From Thalassospira sp. TSL5-1 (GTDB taxonomy: Bacteria > Pseudomonadota > Alphaproteobacteria > Rhodospirillales > Thalassospiraceae), in contig NZ_KV880644.1 in assembly GCF_001907695.1 (NCBI RefSeq), positions 1-58,448 on the forward strand: DNA of 58,448 bases, given 5' to 3'. The notes beneath the pieces were generated by a model that worked only from the letters and a program-made list of their open reading frames with translations, searched no databases and was not told the origin of the DNA. This document shows, one piece after another, positions 44,701 to 52,320 of the stretch. Each line of letters opens with the position of its first letter. Position 1 is the stretch's first letter. The position numbers and the translations under genes are program-made.

Positions 44701-45183
44701 GTCAAAATACCAGGGCTCCTCTCCACCCTTCAGGAAATAGGCGATGTTGGGATTGTCTTTTACATTCACCGCAGGCGGTACCGGGCTGCGCGACGACAAA
44801 ACAAGGTTGCCCTCTTTGTCCGCAACACCTAACACCCGGATCAGCTCCAGGCTCTCGGCGGCCTGGCGCAACAATATATACCCTTCACGTTGGGAAAACT
44901 GCCCACTGCCAATTTTATCGGCCAAACCGTCCAACACAGCTGCCGACAAGCGGGTGCGCTGCTCGAACTGGTCAGAATAACTCTTGAGCATAGCATTCAG
45001 GTCGGAAAACGCCGTTCGCTTGGCCTGGGCATCAAGCTCGACTCGCACATAAATGTTAAAGCCGATTAGAAACCCCGCAATCAGAACCAGAAACGCCCCA
45101 ATGAACAGGCGTTTGTTCTTGTTCAGCCTGGTCTTGTCCCGATCCGCGCGGGGAATATCTGCTTTCAAGGTCTCAGGCGTCAC
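41800..45183 (-). CDS. Hybrid sensor kinase with two receivers and HPt domain
   Basis: A 1127-residue complete phosphorelay in one protein. Two membrane helices (about residues 25-45 and 300-325) enclose a double-Cache sensor. Next are HisKA with His362 (ANMSHEIRTPMNAI), HATPase (GTGLGLSICHRL), a first receiver (LVLMDWRMPG), a second receiver (LVLMDLQMPK) and a C-terminal HPt domain with His992 (RAHSLKGASGAVGA). The HPt would pass phosphate to the diguanylate cyclase at 40864 and possibly to the receiver at 40344. The ligand is unknown. Confidence 0.93.
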   Translation of the reverse strand: MTPETLKADIPRADRDKTRLNKNKRLFIGAFLVLIAGFLIGFNIYVRVELDAQAKRTAFSDLNAMLKSYSDQFEQRTRLSAAVLDGLADKIGSGQFSQREGYILLRQAAESLELIRVLGVADKEGNLVLSSRSPVPPAVNVKDNPNIAYFLKGGEEPWYFDGPTKSRVDGQWQVLVSAPVFDTNGNFSGVIGAVIDPKAILEPLHRVMLPDDGLVLMNDRGELIGKIPFAANGTGQPATYNDLGSHSVVANSIVSDIRKDGDGNLLMVSARPVLGGKVSVVLTRPLELALKGWKLFELAALIGSIVLFLLAVLGCMAFVYYDILQKRNFDELSRLNAKIREEAAKVEELALVKTNFLANMSHEIRTPMNAIIGLLHLLGYTSLSREQQDYVRKISDSGKFLLGIIDDILTYSKIEAGKVRIEKTVFSLQEIMNSLSTIMSVNAAGKDIEVLISVGESVPRHILGDPFRLQQILINLAGNAIKFTNRGEVLISVDLLRKDEDRISLVFEVRDTGIGMDDEQVANLFKPFEQADSSTSRKYGGTGLGLSICHRLTELMEGEISVQSKRGVGSTFRVVLPFTIAKKEDVSLGGTQDKLKVLIVDDNPLAREVLAKTSQNLGWETTVVHSGEEAVTMIEEKHQQGRYFDLVLMDWRMPGLDGVHASDEIRARLAQSAMPIIVMVTAGEKDELLRHSSISSVDGILLKPVTESALFNAVVTAQTRPSRLQKNDVNVVEENTRQTIGTETLKGLSLLVVDDNFINQEVAKHILEHEGALVALAGDGQEAVDVMRERGRDFDLVLMDLQMPKKDGLEATSEIRKMPWNQTVPIVALTAGVFESDREKCFAVGMNGFISKPFKAENMIRRIRDLAMYHRDMEITPGDTAPQDSAFIPIPGANEAGEKSGDSSNEDTAGILPSSSTFSETSSFGATDGLKPMMINDKPVVDRVQAIEMLGGSEELYDSLSAQFSALYANIADEFVTLRDADDLKALKVRAHSLKGASGAVGAVRLADDCATLEALALRGEKENIGAIFPQFLSDLQATLVAFGKTVPEHENQVDNDFPVRRASENDALKRLKFALSTNNLAALRIIDKDQDELLGVLSGGDFATIRAHVEALDFEKAAALIEEVAK

Positions 45184-45370
45184 TTTTCAAACCCTGCATT
45201 TCTGGTTCCGGTCGTCCGTCCCGTCCGGCTTTTCTTATACCCAAGGATACGTTTAATTCTTGAAAACCTCCAATGCTTTATCACGTAAAATCGCCAAACA
45301 GCATGCAAATTCCGTCTATTAACGTGTTAAACTAGCCTAATCGGGATCACAGTCATACCAGGGGGCCGCG

Positions 45371-46321
45371 ATGGCAACATACCTAATTACCGGCGGCGCA
45401 GGGTTTATTGGCTCTCATCTCGCTGACAGGTTACTGGCCAATGGCGACAAGGTGCGTGTTCTCGATGATCTTTCTACCGGCCACCGCGATAACCTTGCCA
45501 AAGAAGCCGAGCTTATGATCGGCAGCATCTGTGACCCCGATGCCGTCCGCGACAGCATGGCGGGATGCGACGGTGTTTTTCACCTGGCCGCAGTGGCATC
45601 GGTACAAAAAAGCATCGAATGCTGGGCACAAACGCATCAGGTCAATTCTCAAGGGGCGGTGACTGTTTTTGAAGCCGCAAAAAACGCCGGAAAAATCCCC
45701 ATCGTATTTGCATCTTCAGCGGCAATATATGGCGATAACACCGCCATTCCGCTTCCGGAAACCGAAACACCCCGGCCCATTTCCTTTTACGGTGCCGACA
45801 AACTGGCAAACGAGGTTCATGCCGGTTTGGCGGCATCGGCTTATGACATGCGTTTTGCCGGGTTGCGGTTTTTCAATGTTTATGGCCCGCGCCAGGACCC
45901 ATCTTCACCCTATAGCGGCGTGATTTCGATTTTCGCCAACCAGGCCCTGTCGGATCAGCAATTGCACATTTACGGCACCGGCGAACAAACCCGCGACTTT
46001 GTATTTGTGGCCGATGTCGCAACCGCATTGCATCAGGCAATGGCGTATTTGCAAAGCACAGCCAAGGGCTGCTTCATAACGGCCAATGTCTGCCGCGGGC
46101 AGGAAGTTTCCATTCTCGACCTTGCCCACGAAATCATCCGCCTTGCCGGGCGCAGCAATGAACCGGCCTTTCATCCTGCCCGCCAGGGCGATATCCTGCG
46201 ATCCAGCGGCGACCCGTCCCGCCTGCATCATGATATCGGCCATGTTGCCAATATTTCGCTGCAGGATGGATTGCGTGCCCTGCTGGACTGGGAAGAAAGC
46301 CGCCGGGCGCAGGCAAAATAA
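45371..46321 (+). CDS. Sugar-nucleotide epimerase (UDP-GlcNAc 4-epimerase, PelX-like)
   Basis: A 316-residue short-chain dehydrogenase of the GalE/WbpP family. The NAD motif is ITGGAGFIGSHLAD; the catalytic triad is Ser in FASSAAIYG and Tyr/Lys in FYGADKLANE. It converts a UDP-hexose at C4. Its place next to the pel genes suggests that it makes UDP-GalNAc, the Pel precursor, as PelX does in pseudomonads. A general UDP-glucose 4-epimerase is the alternative. It is divergent from the hybrid kinase gene across 187 bp and is not part of the pel transcript. Confidence 0.85.
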   Translation: MATYLITGGAGFIGSHLADRLLANGDKVRVLDDLSTGHRDNLAKEAELMIGSICDPDAVRDSMAGCDGVFHLAAVASVQKSIECWAQTHQVNSQGAVTVFEAAKNAGKIPIVFASSAAIYGDNTAIPLPETETPRPISFYGADKLANEVHAGLAASAYDMRFAGLRFFNVYGPRQDPSSPYSGVISIFANQALSDQQLHIYGTGEQTRDFVFVADVATALHQAMAYLQSTAKGCFITANVCRGQEVSILDLAHEIIRLAGRSNEPAFHPARQGDILRSSGDPSRLHHDIGHVANISLQDGLRALLDWEESRRAQAK

Positions 46322-46396
46322 TTTATGTCTGCCATCGGGGATCACTCTGCCCAGCCACACTATAATAATCGTGAATAATCGTGAAATATCCCAACC

Positions 46397-47095
46397 ATGC
46401 CGCATTCCATGCCCCCCCAAATCGCCCCGAATATTTCGCCCGTTTTTACTGGCCTTGTACTGGCGGGTGGGGCGGGCACACGCATGGGCGGCAACAAACC
46501 TTTTCGCATGCTCGGGCCACGACCACTTGTGGATTATGCGCTCTCCAATGCCCGGCGCGATTGTCCCCATGTCCTGATTGCCAGTAACGAAGACCCGCAA
46601 AAATATGCTGCATGGGGCTGCCCGGTAATTGCCGACCACCCCCATGCGGGGCTGGGGCCACTGGGAGGTATCCTGGCAGGATTAAAACACTTGCCCAATG
46701 GCAGCAACTGGCTGGCGGTTTATGCCGTTGATTGCCCTATTGTGCCAGCAGGCCTTCCAGCAATACTGCATCGGGCCATTTGCCAACTAAATGATAACGC
46801 AACGCCCGCCACACAGAACCGGGTTCTTGCCGCCCATGCCCGTTATTGCGGTCGCGACCATTATCTGGCCTCGCTTTGGCACCGGGACATGGCCCCGGCA
46901 ATCTTCGCCCTGCTGGCACAGGACCAACGCCGCGTGCGCCAGGCCCTGATGGCGGGAAACGCCCGCACCATCGAGTTTCCCGTGCCAGATGACGCCACAA
47001 TGGCCGACCTGCTTTTTGCCAATATCAACCAGTGCGAAGATATTGCCCGGTTTGAAAAGACCCTGCCTGGAAATCTGCCCGAAAAGCTGCGTTAG
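46397..47095 (+). CDS. mobA: Molybdenum cofactor guanylyltransferase
   Basis: A 232-residue cytosolic enzyme that attaches GMP to molybdopterin to make the MGD cofactor. The nucleotide-binding motif is GLVLAGGAGTRMGGNKPF, a GPLGGILAGL loop follows, and the metal-site Asp is in VYAVDCPIVP. Its product is required by the FdsA formate dehydrogenase. The last 15 or so residues of N-terminal extension may be avoided by starting at 46409. The stop codon TAG lies inside the left arm of the structured repeat at 47092. Confidence 0.88.
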   Translation: MPHSMPPQIAPNISPVFTGLVLAGGAGTRMGGNKPFRMLGPRPLVDYALSNARRDCPHVLIASNEDPQKYAAWGCPVIADHPHAGLGPLGGILAGLKHLPNGSNWLAVYAVDCPIVPAGLPAILHRAICQLNDNATPATQNRVLAAHARYCGRDHYLASLWHRDMAPAIFALLAQDQRRVRQALMAGNARTIEFPVPDDATMADLLFANINQCEDIARFEKTLPGNLPEKLR

Positions 47096-47308
47096 AGCAC
47101 GTCGCGTTTAATCTGCACCATTTTGCCGGAGACAGTCTTCTGACGCAGTGGGGCGGAAGACTGTCTCGGCCCGAAGGGTTTGATTTTGGCGACGTTTCGC
47201 GGCGTTACACCGTTTGACCGATGCGCCGCATCGCTCTGCACGCTGTGCCTTGCCAAACGGTTCGCCAAAACAAACAAAATGTCACAGATTAAACGCGACG
47301 TGCTCTAA
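47092..47308 (+). repeat. Structured repeat, copy B
   Basis: A 217-bp element with perfect 24-bp terminal inverted repeats (47092-47115 and 47285-47308, beginning TTAGAGCACGTCGCG). Internal pairings: GACAGTCTTC/GAAGACTGTC (47131-47140/47156-47165); GTTTG-TTTTGGCGA with TCGCCAAAA-CAAAC (47178-47192/47262-47275, one bulge); ACCGTTTG/CAAACGGT (47209-47216/47254-47261), which encloses hairpins GATGC/GCATC (47220-47232) and GCAC/GTGC (47238-47248). It fills the whole gap between the convergent mobA and DUF2478 genes and carries both their stop codons. Confidence 0.88.
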
Positions 47309-47823
47309 ACCGCCTGCAAACGATATTCGTTGCACCAGAAATAAATGCTGTCTTCATCTGCGGCGAGTTCGGTGGCTTCCCCGCCGGAAAAGGCATCAAA
47401 TGCCGCCCGGTTTAACGGATTTACCCCCAAAAGAACCGGCACATCCCGCATCAGCATTTGGGCGATCAAATCACGAAATCCGCGACCCTGGGCTTCATGC
47501 TTGCCAAATTTGTTAATCACCAGCAAGTCAATATCCGGGCGGTTTTCCAACGAGACCCCGACCGCAGCAACCGCCTCTTCCAGTGCGGCAACATCAAGGC
47601 GGCAGCCCCGGGATTCATTGCCCAGTTTCTGGGAAATATCAAATTGCGCCCCATTGGGCAGAACCTGCACCAGCATGTCACAATGCCGGGCCCCTTCACG
47701 TTCGGCATTCACTTGCACGACACCGGCAAGGTTGGCGCCCTCGGCAATCAGGCGACGGGCCACATTTTCAAGCAGGCGGTCAACCTGCCCGCGTTCCTGC
47801 ACCGGAATAAATGCAAATTTCAT
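47305..47823 (-). CDS. DUF2478 protein, likely molybdenum-related
   Basis: A 172-residue soluble protein of the DUF2478 family, P-loop-NTPase-like in layout but without an obvious Walker A. Characteristic stretches are FDISQKLGNESRGCRLD, DLLVINKFGKHEAQGRGF and PVLLGVNPLNRAAF. Members are often encoded beside molybdate transport or cofactor genes; here the convergent neighbour is mobA. The exact role is unknown. Its TAG stop lies in the right arm of the structured repeat. Confidence 0.78.
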   Translation of the reverse strand: MKFAFIPVQERGQVDRLLENVARRLIAEGANLAGVVQVNAEREGARHCDMLVQVLPNGAQFDISQKLGNESRGCRLDVAALEEAVAAVGVSLENRPDIDLLVINKFGKHEAQGRGFRDLIAQMLMRDVPVLLGVNPLNRAAFDAFSGGEATELAADEDSIYFWCNEYRLQAV

Positions 47824-47911
47824 CTCTGCCCCATTTCACATCTGTGACAGGAAATTATTGGCATGGTGCCCGCTGTCCTGTCCAGTTGCAAAACGAACGG
47901 GCAACGCGCAA

Positions 47912-49096
47912 TCAAGCGCTTTCGGCAGGTAAGTGTTTTTCACGCGCGCCGAGAAATTCACTTAATCCTCCCAGCCCGTCTACATGATGCGACAAAACCT
48001 TGATGATGATCAGCACCGGCACGGCAATAAAAATGCCAACAGCACCCCACATCCAGCCCCAAAAGGCAATTGCCAGAAACACCGCCACCGAATTGATCTG
48101 CAAGCGCCGCCCGACCAGCGAAGGTGTCACAAGCTGCCCTTCAATGGCAGTACAGGCCATATAAATGGCCGGCGGCACCAATGCCGCCCCCAGGGTCGGC
48201 AGGGACACCAGCGACACAACAGCAACAATGCCAATCCCCACCAGCGCGCCCAGATAGGGCACAAAATTCAGCAGGGCTGCCGCCAGCCCCCACAAGACCG
48301 GGTTGGGCATATCGGTAAAGGACAGGCCCACCGCCACACATATGCCCAGGCAAACATTGATGACAAACACCGTCAGCAAATAGCGCGAAATTTCGCGTTC
48401 AATATCCTTGGCAATGCGCAGACCGCGCTTTTTATCCTTGAATGTCGGCAGGGCCTTGATCAGTTTTTCGTAAAACATATCGCCAGATGCCAGCATCAGA
48501 AGCAATAATACGATTGTAAGTCCAATACCGCCAAAAATTTCCGGCGCGCCCTGAGCAGCCTGATTGAGAAGGTTGGGTTCCTTCACCACAACTTCCTGCA
48601 CATTGGACTTGGGATCCTGCCGGGTTGCCTTTTCAACCTTGCGCTGGGCTTCCTGAATATTTTCAATCGTCCCGGCCATTTCAGCAAGCTTAAGCTGCAA
48701 CCGTTTTTCAATGCGCGGGGCATCATCAATCCAGTGCGAAATCGGCGCGCTCAGCCAATACCCCCCGGCAAAAACACTGGCGGTCATGGAAAAAACCAGC
48801 ACAAAGGCCGTCACCGGTTCGGGAATACCACGGCGGAAAAACCAGCGTACAACCGGCGATAAAATCAGAGAAAACAACCCGGCCAGCACCACCGGCAATA
48901 ACAGGCTTTGGGCAAAATACAAAACGCCGCACACCGAAATAACAAACAGACCGATAATCGAAACCGTTACCATGCGATGCGCGCTTAACGTACTCATGGC
49001 CGTGCCTGATGCCTGGTCTTCCATCTGCTTTTCGGTCTGTTTTTCCGATGCACTCAAAGAAGCGCCGCGCAAATAAAATCGTGCCTTTTTACTCAT
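47912..49096 (-). CDS. AI-2E family transporter (PerM/YhhT-like)
   Basis: A 394-residue membrane protein with the eight-helix layout of the AI-2E/PerM family: two N-terminal helices (IIGLFVISVCGVLYFAQ, LLLPVVLAGLFSLILSPVV), a soluble middle section with a coiled coil (LAEMAGTIENIQEAQRKVEK), and C-terminal helices including GLAAALLNFVPYLGALVGIG, the family hallmark. Substrates of most members are unknown; some are sodium/proton antiporters. The start at 49096 is one of several in-frame methionines; 49000 is the latest reasonable one. Confidence 0.85.
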   Translation of the reverse strand: MSKKARFYLRGASLSASEKQTEKQMEDQASGTAMSTLSAHRMVTVSIIGLFVISVCGVLYFAQSLLLPVVLAGLFSLILSPVVRWFFRRGIPEPVTAFVLVFSMTASVFAGGYWLSAPISHWIDDAPRIEKRLQLKLAEMAGTIENIQEAQRKVEKATRQDPKSNVQEVVVKEPNLLNQAAQGAPEIFGGIGLTIVLLLLMLASGDMFYEKLIKALPTFKDKKRGLRIAKDIEREISRYLLTVFVINVCLGICVAVGLSFTDMPNPVLWGLAAALLNFVPYLGALVGIGIVAVVSLVSLPTLGAALVPPAIYMACTAIEGQLVTPSLVGRRLQINSVAVFLAIAFWGWMWGAVGIFIAVPVLIIIKVLSHHVDGLGGLSEFLGAREKHLPAESA

Positions 49097-49202
49097 TATG
49101 GCCGCCCGCCTGCTTTGATGCCGGAATTCTGGATAATCAGCATAACGACGGGCACACCGCACTTGTTCCACAATCCCCCACCCCGCCGCATCCAACTGCA
49201 CA

Positions 49203-49234
49203 AACAACAACACCCCGGACATGCCGGGGTGTTG
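49203..49234 (-). terminator. Intrinsic terminator of phaB
   Basis: CAACACCCCGG (49208-49218) and CCGGGGTGTTG (49224-49234) form a perfect 11-bp stem with a five-base loop; on the minus strand it is followed by TTGTTTG. It begins 54 bases after the phaB stop. Confidence 0.8.
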
Positions 49235-49287
49235 CCGATATCAAAACAAATCATCTGGCGGTGTTACGGGACCACAGGATGGAACCA

Positions 49288-50010
49288 TTACCCCATATGC
49301 TGCCCGCCATTGATGGACAGGCAAGACCCGGTAATAAAGCCCGAATTCGGCCCGGACAGATACAGCACGGCCTGGGCAATTTCATCGGCCTCGCCAAGGC
49401 GCCCAACGGGAATTTTGGCAATAATGCCTTCCAGCACCTTTTCAGGCACGGCCGCCACCATGTCGGTATTGATGTAACCCGGCGCAATGGTGTTGACCGT
49501 AATGCCCTTGCGCGCCACTTCCTGTGCCAGGGCCTTGGTAAAGCCATGCACACCGGCCTTCGCTGCCGAATAGTTGGTCTGGCCCATTTGCCCGGCCTGC
49601 CCGTTGATCGAGGAAATGTTAATCACCCGGCCATAACCGCGTGAACGCATGCTGTCCAGCACGGGCTGGGTCATATAAAAAAGCGAACTCAGATTGGTTT
49701 CAATGACGGCCTGCCAACCATCAACCGACATTTTGTGCATAAAGCCATCGCGCGTGATCCCGGCATTATTGACCAGCACATCTACCTGTCCCAGTTCAGA
49801 CTCCACCTGCTTAATACCCTGGGCACAGGCTTCGGGGTCCGCTACACTCCATTTAAAGGTCGCAATACCCGTTTCTTCGCTAAATTTACGGGCGGCGTCA
49901 TCATTTCCGGCATAGTTTGCCGCCACACTGAAACCCGCATTTTTAAGTGCAAGGCTGATCGCCTTGCCGATACCACGGGTACCACCAGTAACCAGTGCAA
50001 TCTGGGTCAT
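49288..50010 (-). CDS. phaB: Acetoacetyl-CoA reductase
   Basis: A 240-residue short-chain dehydrogenase that reduces acetoacetyl-CoA to (R)-3-hydroxybutyryl-CoA with NADPH, the second step of PHB synthesis. The cofactor motif is VTGGTRGIGKAI, NNAGITRDG is the structural motif, and the catalytic Ser, Tyr and Lys are in INISSINGQ and TNYSAAKAG. GGGAGG lies upstream of the start. It follows phaA with a 259-bp gap in which I see only weak hairpins, so it may have its own promoter. Confidence 0.95.
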   Translation of the reverse strand: MTQIALVTGGTRGIGKAISLALKNAGFSVAANYAGNDDAARKFSEETGIATFKWSVADPEACAQGIKQVESELGQVDVLVNNAGITRDGFMHKMSVDGWQAVIETNLSSLFYMTQPVLDSMRSRGYGRVINISSINGQAGQMGQTNYSAAKAGVHGFTKALAQEVARKGITVNTIAPGYINTDMVAAVPEKVLEGIIAKIPVGRLGEADEIAQAVLYLSGPNSGFITGSCLSINGGQHMG

Positions 50011-50269
50011 TGCAGACCTCCCTAGAAACAGTTTCTAAAATCGATCCTGTTTATACAGAACCGCGTCCTTACCGGGTTCCTCTGTCGAATCAGGATGCTT
50101 TCACCTTAATCTTAAAGATAAAATTGATCCTTGATTTCAATCAGGGGATGAAACCCCAAAAACCAGCAACACCCTACTGGCCCAATCGCGCCAGGCTTGT
50201 TTTCCTTTTATGGCGCCTTTCGCAATGCGGGGCGAAACAGGGTATGCGCCCCATCCCGCCCCCTATCAT

Positions 50270-51442
50270 TTATCGTTCAACACACAGGGCAATACCCATC
50301 CCGCCGCCGATGCACAGGGTCGCAAGGCCCTTTTTGGCATCGCGTTTCTGCATTTCGTGCAGCAATGTCACAAACACGCGCGCGCCCGATGCGCCAATCG
50401 GATGGCCCAGGGCGATGGCGCCGCCATTCACGTTTACCTTATCGGTATCCCAGCCCATGTCGCGGTTCACGGCAATGGCCTGGGCGGCAAAGGCTTCGTT
50501 TGCTTCAATCAGGTCAAGGTCAGATGCGCTCCAGCCTGCCTTTTCCAGCGCCTTGCGCGATGCCGGGATCGGCCCGCTGCCCATGATCGACGGGTCAACA
50601 CCTGCCGTGGCCCAGCTTTTGATTTTCGCAAGCGGGGTCAAACCGCGCCGTTTGGCTTCCTCGGCCGACATCAAAACCAGGGCAGCAGCCCCGTCATTAA
50701 TGCCCGATGCGTTACCAGCCGTTACCGTGCCTTCCTTGTCAAAGGCCGGGCGCAGCTTTGCCATCGCTTCAACCGATGCACCATGACGCGGATATTCATC
50801 GACATCAAAAACGGTTTCACCCTTGCGGTGCTTAATGGTGACAGGCGCGATTTCATCGGCAAAGCGGCCTGATTTCTGTGCGGCTTCGGCCTTGTTTTGC
50901 GAGGCAACGGCAAAGGCATCCTGCTCTTCGCGGCTGATATCCCATTTCGAGGCAACGTTTTCGGCGGTATTGCCCATGTGATACCCGTTAAAGGCGCACC
51001 ACAGGCCGTCCTTGATCATGGTGTCGATGAATTTGACATCGCCCATTTTATGACCATCGCGCAAATGCGCCACATGGCCCGAAAGGCTCATATTTTCCTG
51101 GCCGCCCGCGACAACAATGGTGGCATCACCCGCCATGATCTGCTGGGCCGCCAATGCCACGGTCCGCAGGCCCGACCCACAAACCTGATTGATCAAAAAG
51201 GCGGTTGCCCCTTCGGAAACACCGGCCCCCAGTGCGGCCTGGCGGGCCGGGTTCTGGCCTTCACCGGCAGTCAAAACCTGCCCCAAAATGACTTCGTCCA
51301 CGGCATCGGCTTCAACGCCCGCGCGCTCCAGGGCCGCCTTGATCGCGATGGTTCCCAGCTCGTGCGCAGGGGTACCAGAAAGCGTGCCATTGAATGCACC
51401 AATTGGTGTGCGTGCGGCACCAACAATTACGACCTCGGTCAT
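50270..51442 (-). CDS. phaA: Acetyl-CoA acetyltransferase (beta-ketothiolase)
   Basis: A 390-residue thiolase that condenses two acetyl-CoA to acetoacetyl-CoA. Active-site residues are all visible: the nucleophile Cys in NQVCGSGLR, His in [12 protein letters not shown] and the second Cys in [13 protein letters not shown] precedes the ATG at 51442. Together with phaB downstream it supplies the PHA precursor. Confidence 0.96.
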   Translation of the reverse strand: MTEVVIVGAARTPIGAFNGTLSGTPAHELGTIAIKAALERAGVEADAVDEVILGQVLTAGEGQNPARQAALGAGVSEGATAFLINQVCGSGLRTVALAAQQIMAGDATIVVAGGQENMSLSGHVAHLRDGHKMGDVKFIDTMIKDGLWCAFNGYHMGNTAENVASKWDISREEQDAFAVASQNKAEAAQKSGRFADEIAPVTIKHRKGETVFDVDEYPRHGASVEAMAKLRPAFDKEGTVTAGNASGINDGAAALVLMSAEEAKRRGLTPLAKIKSWATAGVDPSIMGSGPIPASRKALEKAGWSASDLDLIEANEAFAAQAIAVNRDMGWDTDKVNVNGGAIALGHPIGASGARVFVTLLHEMQKRDAKKGLATLCIGGGMGIALCVER

Positions 51443-51645
51443 CAAACCCTCCGAAACATTTGTTTTGCGTTTACCTCCGGCCCGTTCGCTTAGTCGATCG
51501 AACCAGTTTCTGATCTTATCGCGCTACAGTGAAAAGCCAAGCATTGATACATGACTCTTTAGTACAGGGCGCAATGCTATCCGCTCCCACTCTTTTGCCA
51601 TCCAGTGCCATCCGGGAGCCTGTAAGCGAGATAAGCAGCCAAAGG

Positions 51646-52104
51646 TCAAAACGCTACTCCCGGATCATCCTTTACCGTTTGAACCGCGATATAGGTCCGA
51701 AACCATTCGATATTCGGATCAGCGTTAAACAGCTCGTCACTCAGGGCCAGATATTCATCCATGTCGCGCATATATAATGTCAGCACGCAGGACACTTCGC
51801 CCGTCACCATAAAACATTGCCGCACCGCCGAAAGCTTGTGCACTTTTTCGATAAATTCCTGGCGATGCTGCGGCCCGTGCCGGGCAAATTCCAGGGTGAT
51901 CACCGCACTTAACGGTCGCCCCACCAGTGCGGGGTCAATAATCGCCACCGTGCGCGCAATCACCCCGTCCCGGCGCAGTTTCGTCACCCGGCGCAAACAG
52001 GCAGAGGGCGAAAGCCCCACCATGTCCGCCAGCTTGTGGGTGGATATGTCCGCATCGGCCTGCAATTGTCGCAAAATACGAACGTCAATCTGATCAAGCT
52101 CCAT
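51646..52104 (-). CDS. Lrp/AsnC-family regulator
   Basis: A 152-residue feast/famine regulator. The N-terminal helix-turn-helix is DQIDVRILRQLQADADIST plus LSPSACLRRVTKL; the C-terminal RAM (amino-acid-binding) domain contains VTGEVSCVLTLYMRDMDEY. GGGAGG is well placed before the ATG at 52104. It is divergent from a nucleoside-recognition-domain membrane protein, which is probably its target, with an inverted repeat between them (52147-52178). Confidence 0.92.
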   Translation of the reverse strand: MELDQIDVRILRQLQADADISTHKLADMVGLSPSACLRRVTKLRRDGVIARTVAIIDPALVGRPLSAVITLEFARHGPQHRQEFIEKVHKLSAVRQCFMVTGEVSCVLTLYMRDMDEYLALSDELFNADPNIEWFRTYIAVQTVKDDPGVAF

Positions 52105-52146
52105 CCCGGCCTCCCTTGATGATACCGCCCGCCCCAAGTTACACCA

Positions 52147-52178
52147 TTTCAGCGCATTTCAACAAAAATACGCTGAAA
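52147..52178. promoter_or_regulatory. Inverted repeat in the Lrp/membrane-protein divergent region
   Basis: TTTCAGCG (52147-52154) and CGCTGAAA (52171-52178) are perfect 8-bp arms around a 16-bp A-rich spacer, a good candidate operator for the divergent Lrp-type regulator. Confidence 0.55.
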
Positions 52179-52320
52179 TAATGCAATATAACGCCTTAAA
52201 ACGCCGCCCAAAAACAGAATTTCCCGATAATCTGGCACACGAAAAACAAAAATCGCAACGCACCAGCCCCAGGCCGGGCTGGCCGTTGCATGTTCCTGAA
52301 ACGCAACCACCTCTCTACCG

